NCBI GenBank assembly: GCA_027489965.1
Contig: JAIXZA010000131.1
Location: forward strand, 18,418 to 82,417
Reading direction: 5' to 3'
Source of the DNA: Verrucomicrobiaceae bacterium
GTDB taxonomy: Bacteria; Verrucomicrobiota; Verrucomicrobiia; Verrucomicrobiales; Verrucomicrobiaceae
Length of the DNA stretch: 64,000 nt
Shown: positions 17,221 through 25,354 of the stretch, in pieces
Layout: each line of letters starts with the position of its first letter
Numbering within the stretch: the first letter of the stretch is position 1
The notes under the pieces: model-generated
The model's database searches: none
What the model saw: only the letters and a program-made list of their open reading frames with translations
Told to the model about the DNA's origin: nothing
Position numbers and translations under genes: made by a program

Positions 17221-17555
17221 CGCGCCTTCTCTTCCTCTGTTCCCGCAATCACTGGCGTAGCCCGACGGCAGAGGCGGTTTATCGGGATGATCCGCGTGTC
17301 GAAGTAAGTTCAGCTGGAGTGAGCAGCGCGGCGCGCCGCAAGGTGTCTGAAAAATTACTGCTCTGGGCAGATCTCATCCTGGTAATGGAACATTGGCAGA
17401 AAAAACGCCTGCGAGAGGATTTCCCAGACCTCTATCCCGACCTCACTGTGGAAGTTCTGGATATACCTGATGATTACGAATTCATGGATCCAGCACTGAT
17501 TGAACTGATCAGAGAGCGTGTGGAGCCGTTGATCGTTTCATCTGAGCTTCAATGA
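17217..17555 (+). CDS. Low-molecular-weight protein tyrosine phosphatase-like protein
   Basis: 112 residues. The N-terminal P-loop CSRNHWRSPTAE fits the CX5R(S/T) signature, with C8 and R14 in catalytic positions. It is shorter than canonical LMW phosphatases (about 150 residues), and the usual DP catalytic loop could be the IPDDYEFMDP segment near residue 90; small archaeal/bacterial variants of this size exist. The four-base overlap with the PIN toxin suggests joint expression. It may act on phosphotyrosine or phosphoarginine, or could be a divergent member with another role. Confidence 0.75.
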   Translation: MTRLLFLCSRNHWRSPTAEAVYRDDPRVEVSSAGVSSAARRKVSEKLLLWADLILVMEHWQKKRLREDFPDLYPDLTVEVLDIPDDYEFMDPALIELIRERVEPLIVSSELQ

Positions 17556-17582
17556 GCGGCTGAGAGATTAGTCATCTCATCC

Positions 17583-17618
17583 TAATGATTAAAACAAATT
17601 AATCATAATTAATCATTA
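17583..17618. promoter_or_regulatory. AT-rich inverted repeat upstream of the PEP-CTERM gene
   Basis: TAATGATTA (17583-17591) and TAATCATTA (17610-17618) are exact reverse complements 18 bases apart, with an extra TAATCAT between them at 17600-17606. The run sits in the 175-base gap between the phosphatase stop and the start at 17731. It could be a homeodomain-like or nucleoid-protein operator, or a weak terminator for the upstream operon. No pure T-tract follows. Confidence 0.45.
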
Positions 17619-17730
17619 TTTCAATAAATCGACTTGCCTACAGATCGTTGTTGGCCATTATTTCCAGAATTGAAACCAGATTCTGAGAATTACCTCATTT
17701 CTGCGCCAATAAGATCACTTAGCTCGACTC

Positions 17731-18447
17731 ATGAAAGCCCTACTTCTTTTAAGCCTCGCCTCTGCTTTTCTAGTACAGACTGCTTTTGCGGCAACTCTGG
17801 TGAAGTATGATTTCAATAACGTCCCAAACGTTAACTCACCGAATAAGCCCAGCGCGTTCAGTCCCTGTGTATTACCGAGCGATCTCTATGAGTGCTGTCT
17901 GACTCCCGCTCTTTTCACGACAGGCGGGCCTGATGGCACCGCCTTCCGTAGCTATTCAGGCTGGGACATGACGCAGTATGATCCTAATGTTTACTTCAAC
18001 CGTGACGCCCTCTACCAATGGCCTGCGACACTCGGATTCACCGTTACTCCCGAAGCACAAAGCATCGGCGCTTTCACGGGATTTAACATCGATCTCAAAA
18101 GAGCTGATGCCCAATCACCCAATACGATCATGGCTTCAATCTTCTGGGAAGATTCCGCAGGAACTATCCAGCAACGCAATAGCGGAGCAATCGACATCTC
18201 CTCGTTCACCTCATGGACAAATGTGAGCTTTGCTGACACTTTTGGGACTGCACCACTCCCCACGGGCGTGGATTTCGGGGGCGAAACTTTCCGATTCGAA
18301 CTCTATGCTTGGGGTGGCAGTGGATCACTCTACCTCGACAATGTGACCCTTTCCGGCGATTGCGCTCCAGTGCCTGAGCCAGGTGCAGTCGTTCTTTTGG
18401 GGGTTTCGGGTATCCTGTTCGGCCTGCGCCGCCGCCGTCAGCGCTGA
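17731..18447 (+). CDS. PEP-CTERM sorting domain protein
   Basis: 238 residues. A signal peptide (about 1-20, ending AFAA) leads into a beta-rich body of jelly-roll type with four cysteines near CVLP and ECC. The C-terminus carries the sorting signal: VPEPG, a hydrophobic helix VVLLGVSGILFGL and an RRRRQR cluster. Such proteins are recognised by the exosortase/EpsH system and exported, often with extracellular polysaccharide. No exosortase is in the window. The body's ligand is unknown. Confidence 0.85.
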   Translation: MKALLLLSLASAFLVQTAFAATLVKYDFNNVPNVNSPNKPSAFSPCVLPSDLYECCLTPALFTTGGPDGTAFRSYSGWDMTQYDPNVYFNRDALYQWPATLGFTVTPEAQSIGAFTGFNIDLKRADAQSPNTIMASIFWEDSAGTIQQRNSGAIDISSFTSWTNVSFADTFGTAPLPTGVDFGGETFRFELYAWGGSGSLYLDNVTLSGDCAPVPEPGAVVLLGVSGILFGLRRRRQR

Positions 18448-18528
18448 TATTGTAAAGGTCAGAGTCAAACTAGTGAGTTGCGGAAAACGCAGGCAGCCGC
18501 CACATTTACGGCCCACCAGTTCCGCCTC

Positions 18529-19626
18529 ATGATTTTCCGCGCGATTCTCGCTGCTACTCTGACCCTATCCATCTGCGCTCAAGGAGCGGTGACGGGTAAA
18601 CTATGGGGGATGACTGCGGCCGGCAAATCGGTCGATCTTTTTACACTAACAAACGCCAAGGGAACGACAGCCCAAGTGACAAATTATGGCGGCATCATCG
18701 TCGCTATCAAGATCCCTGACAAAGCGGGTAAAATCGCCGATATCGTGCTTGGCTTTGATTCGCTAGCACCCTATCTGGGCAAACATCCGCATTTTGGCTG
18801 CCTGACAGGACGCTATGCCAACCGTATCGGAGGAGCCAGCTTCACTCTCGATGGTGTGGAGTATCAGGTGACTGCTAACTCAGGAAAGAATCACATTCAT
18901 GGCGGCAAGGCCAACTTTGCCACCATCGTCTGGGAAGCTCGCATCTTAGCCGAAGAAAACGCTCTGGAACTCCGCTACACCAGTGCCGATGGCGAAGAAG
19001 GCTTCCCAGGTAAACTGGAATGCCGAGTGACCTATACCCTGACAGAGACCAACGAGCTTCAGATCAAATACCAGGCGACGACTGACAAACCCACCGTCGT
19101 AAACCTCACCAACCACAGCTACTTCAATCTGGCCGGTGAAGGCAGTGGTGATGTCCTAGGCCACGAGCTCATGATCCCCGCCGAAAAATTCACGGCCACC
19201 GATGATCCCCTGATTCCCACGGGTGAACTGGAGTCCGTAATCGGTACAGCGCTGGATTTCAGCACCCCACATTTGATCGGGGAGCGGATCGAGTCCACCT
19301 TTAAACCGCTGCTTCAAGGCAAAGGTTACGATCACAATTATGTGCTGAAAGGACAGGGCATGAAGCTGGCTGCGCGCGCCAGAGATCCTCAAAGCGGCCG
19401 CGTCATGGAAGTCTTCACCACAGAGCCTGGCGTGCAGCTTTATACGGGCAATCACCTCAAAGGCATCGCTGGCAAAAGCGGTTACATCTACGAAAAACGA
19501 CATGGCTTTTGCCTGGAGACACAAAAATTCCCAGACAGCCCAAACAAGCCACAGTTCCCCTCCGCAACCCTGCGGCCTGGTGAAACCTACCTGCACCAGA
19601 CGACCTTTAAATTTTCTGCCGAGTGA
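18529..19626 (+). CDS. galM: Exported aldose 1-epimerase (galactose mutarotase)
   Basis: 365 residues from the ATG at 18529, which gives a signal peptide (FRAILAATLTLSICAQGA). The mutarotase core is complete: FGCLTGRYANRI, the catalytic histidines in NHIHGGK and LTNHSYFNLAG, and the catalytic glutamate in CLETQKFPDSPN near the C-terminus. It interconverts alpha and beta anomers of hexoses; export points to use on sugars in the periplasm. The stop overlaps the GTG start of the next gene by four bases. Confidence 0.9.
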   Translation: MIFRAILAATLTLSICAQGAVTGKLWGMTAAGKSVDLFTLTNAKGTTAQVTNYGGIIVAIKIPDKAGKIADIVLGFDSLAPYLGKHPHFGCLTGRYANRIGGASFTLDGVEYQVTANSGKNHIHGGKANFATIVWEARILAEENALELRYTSADGEEGFPGKLECRVTYTLTETNELQIKYQATTDKPTVVNLTNHSYFNLAGEGSGDVLGHELMIPAEKFTATDDPLIPTGELESVIGTALDFSTPHLIGERIESTFKPLLQGKGYDHNYVLKGQGMKLAARARDPQSGRVMEVFTTEPGVQLYTGNHLKGIAGKSGYIYEKRHGFCLETQKFPDSPNKPQFPSATLRPGETYLHQTTFKFSAE

Positions 19627-20444
19627 CCGCCCGCATCTTCCTTCCCGCCGACCTTAAGCCCTCTGCACAATCCTTTGTCCAAGAACAGGACTTCGCTGCG
19701 CGCCAATACCGTGGCAAACGGGATAACCAAGAAGATTACTACGCCTTTGCCGATGCCGCCGATCAGAACGAAAACTCCCTGGAGCGCATCCTGCTCGTCG
19801 TCGGAGATGGACTCGGTGCCCATGCTGGTGGCAGTGTCGCCAGCTATATCGGCGTGAACGCCTTTGTTCGTGCCTTTCACGAGCATCCCGGCTCCGCCAG
19901 TTGGCGATTACGGACAGCACTGGATACCGCCAATGATACCCTGGGATACATCACTTCAAAGATGCCTTCCGTTGCACCGCCCATGGGGACAACGATGCTT
20001 TCGGTGCTCGCTTCCAATCATCAGATCGAATGGATCAGCGTGGGAGATTCACCGCTCTTTCTCTACCGTGAAGGCAAGCTACACCGGCTGAATGCAGACC
20101 ACTCATTGACGCCCATCCTCGAAGAACGCGTGAAACAGGGCCTCATGACTGCTGAGGAGGCCGCTGCCCATCCTGATCGACACACGCTTCAAAGCGCTTT
20201 GCTTGGCTACCCGATGGCGCTGATCGACTTCCCAAAAGAACCCTTACCTGTGAAGTCAGGCGACATCATCATCGCTGCCAGTGATGGCATCTTCACCCTA
20301 TCCGATAAAGCCCTGGAGGAATTACTCGGCTTTGGTCGCCACACGACTGCGGACAAAATCACAGACGCCATCCTATTCGCGATTCGCCGCATCAACTACG
20401 AACGTCAGGACAATGCCACCATTGGTGTGATCAAGATCCCGTGA
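19623..20444 (+). CDS. PP2C-family serine/threonine phosphatase
   Basis: 273 residues starting at GTG 19623, which overlaps the mutarotase stop (GTGA). PP2C metal-site motifs are present in order: RDNQEDYY, VGDGLGAHAGG, GTTMLSVL with SVGDSPLFLYR, ASDGIFTLSD and RQDNATIGVI. It would remove phosphate from Ser/Thr of target proteins in the cytoplasm; no partner kinase is visible here. Coupling to an exported mutarotase is unusual and may reflect genome compaction. Its stop is the left half of TGATCA shared with the convergent gene. Confidence 0.88.
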   Translation: MTARIFLPADLKPSAQSFVQEQDFAARQYRGKRDNQEDYYAFADAADQNENSLERILLVVGDGLGAHAGGSVASYIGVNAFVRAFHEHPGSASWRLRTALDTANDTLGYITSKMPSVAPPMGTTMLSVLASNHQIEWISVGDSPLFLYREGKLHRLNADHSLTPILEERVKQGLMTAEEAAAHPDRHTLQSALLGYPMALIDFPKEPLPVKSGDIIIAASDGIFTLSDKALEELLGFGRHTTADKITDAILFAIRRINYERQDNATIGVIKIP

Positions 20445-22892
20445 TCAGTTCATCTGCACTGGGCTAAAGAGCACATTTCTCTGATCCATGATGTGCTGAG
20501 CTGCGCGTATCACCTCATTTGCAGCCCACAGAACCTCGTTTCTAGAGTTCATTCGAGACAAAGAAAAACGCAACGTGCAGCCAGCGTGAGCTGCATCATA
20601 GCCCATGGCCTCCAGCACATGAGACGGATGCAATGAGGCTGTGTGACAAGCCGATCCGCCGGAGCAGGCAAGGCCACGTTGATCGAGCAAAATCAGCATC
20701 GCAGCCGCATCCACCCCAGGTAGGCAGACACTCGTTGTGTTGGGTAGCCTTAGCGCATTAGCACCGTGGATAATCACTGATGGCCAACCATGCTTCAGGC
20801 GCGCTTCAAACTCATCTCTCAGCGCAAAAAGATCTTTTGGCACCTCAAGGCAGATCAGTTCAGCCGCCTTTCCCATCGCCACAATACCGGGCACATTTTC
20901 AGTGCCACTGCGTCGTCCTGACTCTTGCCCTCCGCCAATGATCAAAGGGCGAAACGGCACCCGTCGACTGACAAACAAAGCACCACAGCCCTTCACCCCA
21001 TGCATTTTGTGAGCACTAAGACTCAGGTAATCCGCCTGCAATTCCCGGACATCAATCGGCAGCTTCCCAGCCAATTGAACCGCATCCACATGCACCAAAG
21101 CGCCAGCCGCATGAGCTAGCGACACGATCTCTGCCATTGGTGCAATAACGCCCGTTTCATTGTTCCCCCAGATCATCGACACCAAGGCGGTTTGCCCTGG
21201 TTCTAGAGCCTCTTTCAGCATTTCCAATTTGACCACTCCGTCGGCATTGACCGCCACACGTTTCACACGCCCGCCTTGCTGTTCCCAGCGCTCGGCTCCC
21301 TCCATCACCGCGGCATGCTCCACGGCACTGATGATCAGCAGCGGGCGCTCAGGCCATTCCTGCTGAGCAAAAAGAAGAACACTGTTGATGCTCTCCGTAG
21401 CTCCACTGGTAAAGACGATCTCTTCTGGTTCAGCACCGATCATCAATGAGACCTGTCGGCGCGCCTTTTCCACCGCGCGCTTAGCCCGTCGTCCGGCCGC
21501 ATAGCTTGCCGAAGGATTGCCCCACTGCTCAGTTAAAAAAGGCTGCATAGCTTTCACCACCCGCGCATCCACTGGCGTTGTAGCATTGGCATCCAGATAA
21601 CAAGGCGATTGGGACTTAGATAGAGACTGAACTGATGGCCTATCCTCGATACCTGCACGCAAGGCCTGCACCATGCGGGTCAACTCTGATTCAGTCACCG
21701 AAAGCGGCGGCATCAACACCAAGGTATCGACCACAGGCCGCGTCAGCAGCCCATGCTTCCGTACTTGAAGACAAACCTTCACTCCGCGCATCTCTTCTGC
21801 GGCATAGGGACCAATCTCGATCCCAGCGATCAGGCCACATTGACGGATCTCCATGACCTCTGGCAAATCACGCAAACCTTCTAGAAGCTTAGTTAAATGA
21901 GCGATCTTCGCTGGCAAATTCTCCATCACGCGCTCCTCACGAAACACCTGCAAACTCCCCAGAGCTGCAGCACAGCCAAGTTGGTTCGCCGTATAACTAT
22001 GGCCGTAATAAAAGGCACGTCCTGATCCCAGAAAGCCCTCAAAAACACGCTCCGTGGTCATTGTCGCCGCCAGCGGCAGATAGCCACCGGTCAGACCTTT
22101 CGCCAGACATAGGAAGTCAGGCACCACTCCTTCTTGCTGACAGGCAAACATCGTACCTGTCCGACCAAAGCCCGTCATCACTTCATCCAAAATCAAAAAG
22201 ATGTCCCGCTCACGACACCAAGCGCTCAGCTTGGCCAGCATGCCCTTGGGCCACAGCCGCATTCCAGCACTACCTTGGATCAGAGGCTCAATAATGACGG
22301 CTGCCAAACGTGATGTTTGCTCATGCGTCAAAAGCTCCAGTGCAGTGAAGTCTGCTACACGCTGAACGCGATACCCAAAATCATTGCCACTGCCTTTAAA
22401 AATGGGAATCCCCCCCACACTGGCAGCCCCCAGCGTGTCCCCATGATAGGCACGATCAAAGGCTAAGATCGTGTCACGCTCTGGGTGATCGTTTTGCTTC
22501 CAAAACTGCAAGGCCATGCGCATGGCACACTCAATGGCCGTGGAGCCATTGTCAGAAAAAAACACTCGATTCAAAGCACTCCCAGGAAGCAGACCCACCA
22601 ACTGCTTCCCTAGCTCAATGGCAGGCTCATGCGTGAACCCCAAAAACGACGTGTGTGCCACACAATCCAATTGCTGATGAATCGCCGCTGTGATCGTCGG
22701 GTGAGCGTGGCCATGAATGTTTGTCCAGATACTGCTATTCCCATCCAGATACTCATTTCCATGCTGATCGGTCAGCGTGCAGCCTTGGCCAGAGACCAAC
22801 ATCAGTGGGTCATGATCCTCCGCACACCAAGCCTGCATGGGCGTGAAGGGATGCCAAAGATGGCGCTTTTCGAGTTGGAGCAGATCAGTCAT
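20445..22892 (-). CDS. Fused BioA aminotransferase and cysteine desulfurase
   Basis: One uninterrupted 815-residue frame from ATG 22892. Residues 1 to about 425 are adenosylmethionine-8-amino-7-oxononanoate aminotransferase: start LEKRHLWHPFTPMQ, the SDNGSTAIE loop, and PLP lysine K265 in LAKGLTGGY. A linker of about 15 residues follows. Residues about 430-815 are a full-length NifS/IscS-type cysteine desulfurase: YLDANATTPVD, PLP lysine K629 in SAHKMHG, and catalytic C749 in GGSACHTASLHPS. BioA makes 7,8-diaminopelargonic acid, two steps before BioB, which uses sulfur from an iron-sulfur cluster. The fusion suggests dedicated sulfur supply for biotin synthesis (inference). A start at 23015 would overlap ribF and adds an unrelated Cys-rich tail, so it is rejected. 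Confidence 0.92.
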   Translation of the reverse strand: MTDLLQLEKRHLWHPFTPMQAWCAEDHDPLMLVSGQGCTLTDQHGNEYLDGNSSIWTNIHGHAHPTITAAIHQQLDCVAHTSFLGFTHEPAIELGKQLVGLLPGSALNRVFFSDNGSTAIECAMRMALQFWKQNDHPERDTILAFDRAYHGDTLGAASVGGIPIFKGSGNDFGYRVQRVADFTALELLTHEQTSRLAAVIIEPLIQGSAGMRLWPKGMLAKLSAWCRERDIFLILDEVMTGFGRTGTMFACQQEGVVPDFLCLAKGLTGGYLPLAATMTTERVFEGFLGSGRAFYYGHSYTANQLGCAAALGSLQVFREERVMENLPAKIAHLTKLLEGLRDLPEVMEIRQCGLIAGIEIGPYAAEEMRGVKVCLQVRKHGLLTRPVVDTLVLMPPLSVTESELTRMVQALRAGIEDRPSVQSLSKSQSPCYLDANATTPVDARVVKAMQPFLTEQWGNPSASYAAGRRAKRAVEKARRQVSLMIGAEPEEIVFTSGATESINSVLLFAQQEWPERPLLIISAVEHAAVMEGAERWEQQGGRVKRVAVNADGVVKLEMLKEALEPGQTALVSMIWGNNETGVIAPMAEIVSLAHAAGALVHVDAVQLAGKLPIDVRELQADYLSLSAHKMHGVKGCGALFVSRRVPFRPLIIGGGQESGRRSGTENVPGIVAMGKAAELICLEVPKDLFALRDEFEARLKHGWPSVIIHGANALRLPNTTSVCLPGVDAAAMLILLDQRGLACSGGSACHTASLHPSHVLEAMGYDAAHAGCTLRFSLSRMNSRNEVLWAANEVIRAAQHIMDQRNVLFSPVQMN

Positions 22893-22996
22893 TTCCGGCT
22901 TAGCAGATCTAGCCTTAGCATGTCCATCGCAAACACTCCAGCAATCCCTTGCAGACCAGTTGCAAGCAAGCACGCCACAGGCTAGATCAGACTCGC

Positions 22997-23926
22997 ATGA
23001 CGATCCTCCATTCACTTCAAGCCCTCAGTACCGTTCCTGGTCCTGTAGCGTTGGCCATTGGGGTCTTTGATGGGCTGCATCTCGGCCATCAAGAAGTTAT
23101 CCGAGCCGCTCAAGAGCACGCCGCCCAGCACCAGGGCACGGCAGTCGTCATGAGCTTTGAACCGCATCCACTCCGCGTTTTGCGCCCAGCATCAGCCCCG
23201 AAGATGCTCTGCGGCCTAGCTTATCAAAGCCTGCTCCTAGAGCGCATGGGCATCTCCACTGCACTGCTCTGCCCATTTACCCCAGAGACTGCCGCCACCT
23301 CAGCCGAGGCTTTCATGGATCAACTCGTGGAGCACTGTCACCCACTCGGCTGCATCTCCGTGGGATACACCTGGACCTTTGGAAAAGGACGTGGAGGTGA
23401 TATCCACCTGCTTATGAATCAGGGGCAGGCACATGGCTTTGCCGTTTATGGCATGCCGCCGATTCGCGAAGAGGGAGTCATCGTCAGCAGCACCGCGATC
23501 AGAGATGCCGTCATCTCGGGTGACCTAGCCAAAGCCAGCCGCCTACTTGGACGCGCTTACGCACTTTATGGAAAGGTCAAACAAGGCCGCCAGCTAGCCC
23601 GTCAACTTGGCTTTCCCACCGCCAATGTCCGTCCAGAAGCCGAGCTACTACCGCCCTTCGGAGTCTATACGATTGAAGTCGAGATCGAAGGCCGTTTAGA
23701 AAAAGGCATCGCCAATCTCGGAGTCCGCCCCACCGTCGAAAATGAAGGCGTGGCTCCATCTCTAGAGGTCCATCTTTTTAACTGGAGCGGTGATCTCTAT
23801 GGCCGAAATCTAGAAGTACGCCTCGGCCACTTCATCCGCCCCGAGCAGAAATTCACTGGGATCGACGAACTGAAACAACAGATCATTTGCGACCTAGAGT
23901 CAGCGAGACTCATGCTCGAACAGTGA
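22997..23926 (+). CDS. ribF: Bifunctional riboflavin kinase/FAD synthetase
   Basis: 309 residues from ATG 22997. Makes FMN from riboflavin and FAD from FMN. The N-terminal adenylyltransferase shows GVFDGLHLGHQEVI with the HxGH motif, the MSFEPHP loop and ISSTAIRDAV-like SSTAIRDAVISGD. The C-terminal flavokinase shows GRQLARQLGFPTAN and the GVYTIEVEIEGRLEKGIANLGVRP region read in pieces. It diverges from the BioA fusion across 104 bases and is followed by a clear terminator. Confidence 0.93.
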   Translation: MTILHSLQALSTVPGPVALAIGVFDGLHLGHQEVIRAAQEHAAQHQGTAVVMSFEPHPLRVLRPASAPKMLCGLAYQSLLLERMGISTALLCPFTPETAATSAEAFMDQLVEHCHPLGCISVGYTWTFGKGRGGDIHLLMNQGQAHGFAVYGMPPIREEGVIVSSTAIRDAVISGDLAKASRLLGRAYALYGKVKQGRQLARQLGFPTANVRPEAELLPPFGVYTIEVEIEGRLEKGIANLGVRPTVENEGVAPSLEVHLFNWSGDLYGRNLEVRLGHFIRPEQKFTGIDELKQQIICDLESARLMLEQ

Positions 23927-23949
23927 CAAATTATTTTAAAGTTATAAAC

Positions 23950-23981
23950 AAAAACGCCGCAACTTACATTGCGGCGTTTTT
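23950..23981. terminator. Bidirectional rho-independent terminator
   Basis: AAAAACGCCGCAA pairs perfectly with TTGCGGCGTTTTT around a six-base loop. The GC-rich core with five As on one side and five Ts on the other works in both directions. It lies in the 80 bases between the convergent ribF and the membrane protein gene at 24007. Confidence 0.93.
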
Positions 23982-24006
23982 GGTTATCAGACAAATAAAC
24001 GTCTAA

Positions 24007-24804
24007 CTAATTTTTAGCAGCGACTTCCTTGCCTGCTATTTCTTCATTAGCCATGGCAGAACCAGTATCCCGAGTGACGGGCCAATAGGCATCCATGTTA
24101 AGAAGAGCTGGCGGCGTCATTTTCACAGCAACGGCGCTTTTGGTGAAGCTGCTGTAAGCCAAAGGAATGGCGGTGACGCAAATACGATCACCGTCCATAC
24201 GCTGCACATGCAGAGCTGTTACTTGCGGCTTATTCGCGTCGATCGAAATAGTATCGCCAACCCTGAAAGGTTCATCACTTACGGTTAGACCAGGCAGGAG
24301 AAATTCAACATCGACATCTTCAAGATCGGTCGAGCGTGCGCGCACAACCCAACCAGAAGACATCACATCTTTTTCCGTCAACATCCGCAAGCTGAGGACT
24401 TGGTATGCTCCCAAAAGATAGATCGGTTGATCATGCTTGTAATTGCGAATGAAGGAACGCTTTAACACATCATTCTTCACGGTCATCTGCTCAAGACTGT
24501 AGGGAAAGAATTCGGTGAGCAACTCACGTGCATTCAATTTCTTACCATTAGGCACGCTGAAAGTCGTCCATGGACGCAGTGGCTCAAGTTTATGAAACTT
24601 GGCGAGCATCTTATAATTGAAGGGTTTCTCAGGATGAGCAAAAACCATAATGCTGAAGAACCAGCAGAAAGTGGCAGCACCCATTAATAGGGTGATGAGA
24701 ATGGCCCACCAAAAAATTCCACCGTTACCTTCCTTTTTTTTGGAAAAGTTACCACCGCCGTAAGAACGGTATTCGTTGCCGTCGCTCAGAAATCGTACAT
24801 GCAT
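24007..24804 (-). CDS. Single-pass membrane protein, function unknown
   Basis: 265 residues. A polar, Gly/Lys-rich N-terminus of about 30 residues is followed by one membrane helix (FWWAILITLLMGAATFCWFF) and an outside domain of about 210 residues with mixed strands and helices. I recognise no family: segments LLTEFFPYSLEQM and PGLTVSDEPFRVGDTISID suggest a beta-rich C-terminal half. The tail is Ala/Glu/Lys-rich. Transcription probably starts in the AT-rich gap 24805-24926, and the bidirectional terminator ends it. Confidence 0.7.
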   Translation of the reverse strand: MHVRFLSDGNEYRSYGGGNFSKKKEGNGGIFWWAILITLLMGAATFCWFFSIMVFAHPEKPFNYKMLAKFHKLEPLRPWTTFSVPNGKKLNARELLTEFFPYSLEQMTVKNDVLKRSFIRNYKHDQPIYLLGAYQVLSLRMLTEKDVMSSGWVVRARSTDLEDVDVEFLLPGLTVSDEPFRVGDTISIDANKPQVTALHVQRMDGDRICVTAIPLAYSSFTKSAVAVKMTPPALLNMDAYWPVTRDTGSAMANEEIAGKEVAAKN

Positions 24805-24926
24805 AGCATTTATGAGAAAATTATTAAAATATCTGGATTAATTATGTTCAAATTATAATGGCTCTATTCGGAAAGAAAAGCTTTTTTGTGAATAAATTCG
24901 TGAACAAGTCGTTGCAGTTCAGGGGT

Positions 24927-25259
24927 CTAGGCGGCTTTGGGTTCAAAGGATGTTCCACATCCACAGTTTCTCTCGGCATTAGGATTCTCAACACGGAATC
25001 CTGAGTCATTGAGAGACTCGACATAGTCAATACGACATCCGTTAAGGAATGTAAGACTTTGTGGATCAACGATCAATGAGACGCCATTGTGACTAAAAAG
25101 ACTATCGACAGATTGAGCTTGATCAATCTTCATCGTGTATTGCCAGCCAGCGCAGCCACCTTTTTCGACTAAAATTCGGAGTCCAGATCCTGCTTCAGCA
25201 TTCTTCTCAAGCAAAAGTTGCTGGAGATGAACTGCGGCGGTGTCGGTGAGAGTGATCAT
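24927..25259 (-). CDS. A-type iron-sulfur carrier (IscA/ErpA family)
   Basis: 110 residues from ATG 25259. Delivers iron-sulfur clusters to apoproteins. The three conserved cysteines are C36 in KGGCAGWQY, and C99 and C101 in RNCGCGTSF. The length is normal for the family. The longer frame starting at 25298 adds a Cys/His tail that is not family-like. It lies divergent to mutL. Together with the desulfurase domain encoded 2 kb away it could take part in cluster assembly, but the genes are not in one operon. Confidence 0.9.
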   Translation of the reverse strand: MITLTDTAAVHLQQLLLEKNAEAGSGLRILVEKGGCAGWQYTMKIDQAQSVDSLFSHNGVSLIVDPQSLTFLNGCRIDYVESLNDSGFRVENPNAERNCGCGTSFEPKAA

Positions 25260-25354
25260 GGTGTTTTTGTGACAAAAAGTGATGACTGCCCTTTTCACAG
25301 GCGCTCATCACATGCAAGGATTACGAGCGCAGCCCCCTTAGTTTTTGCATCCTT

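Noticed and set aside
22893..23015. N-terminal extension of the BioA fusion
   Set aside because: The added 41 residues are Cys-rich and unlike BioA, and they overlap the ribF start on the other strand.
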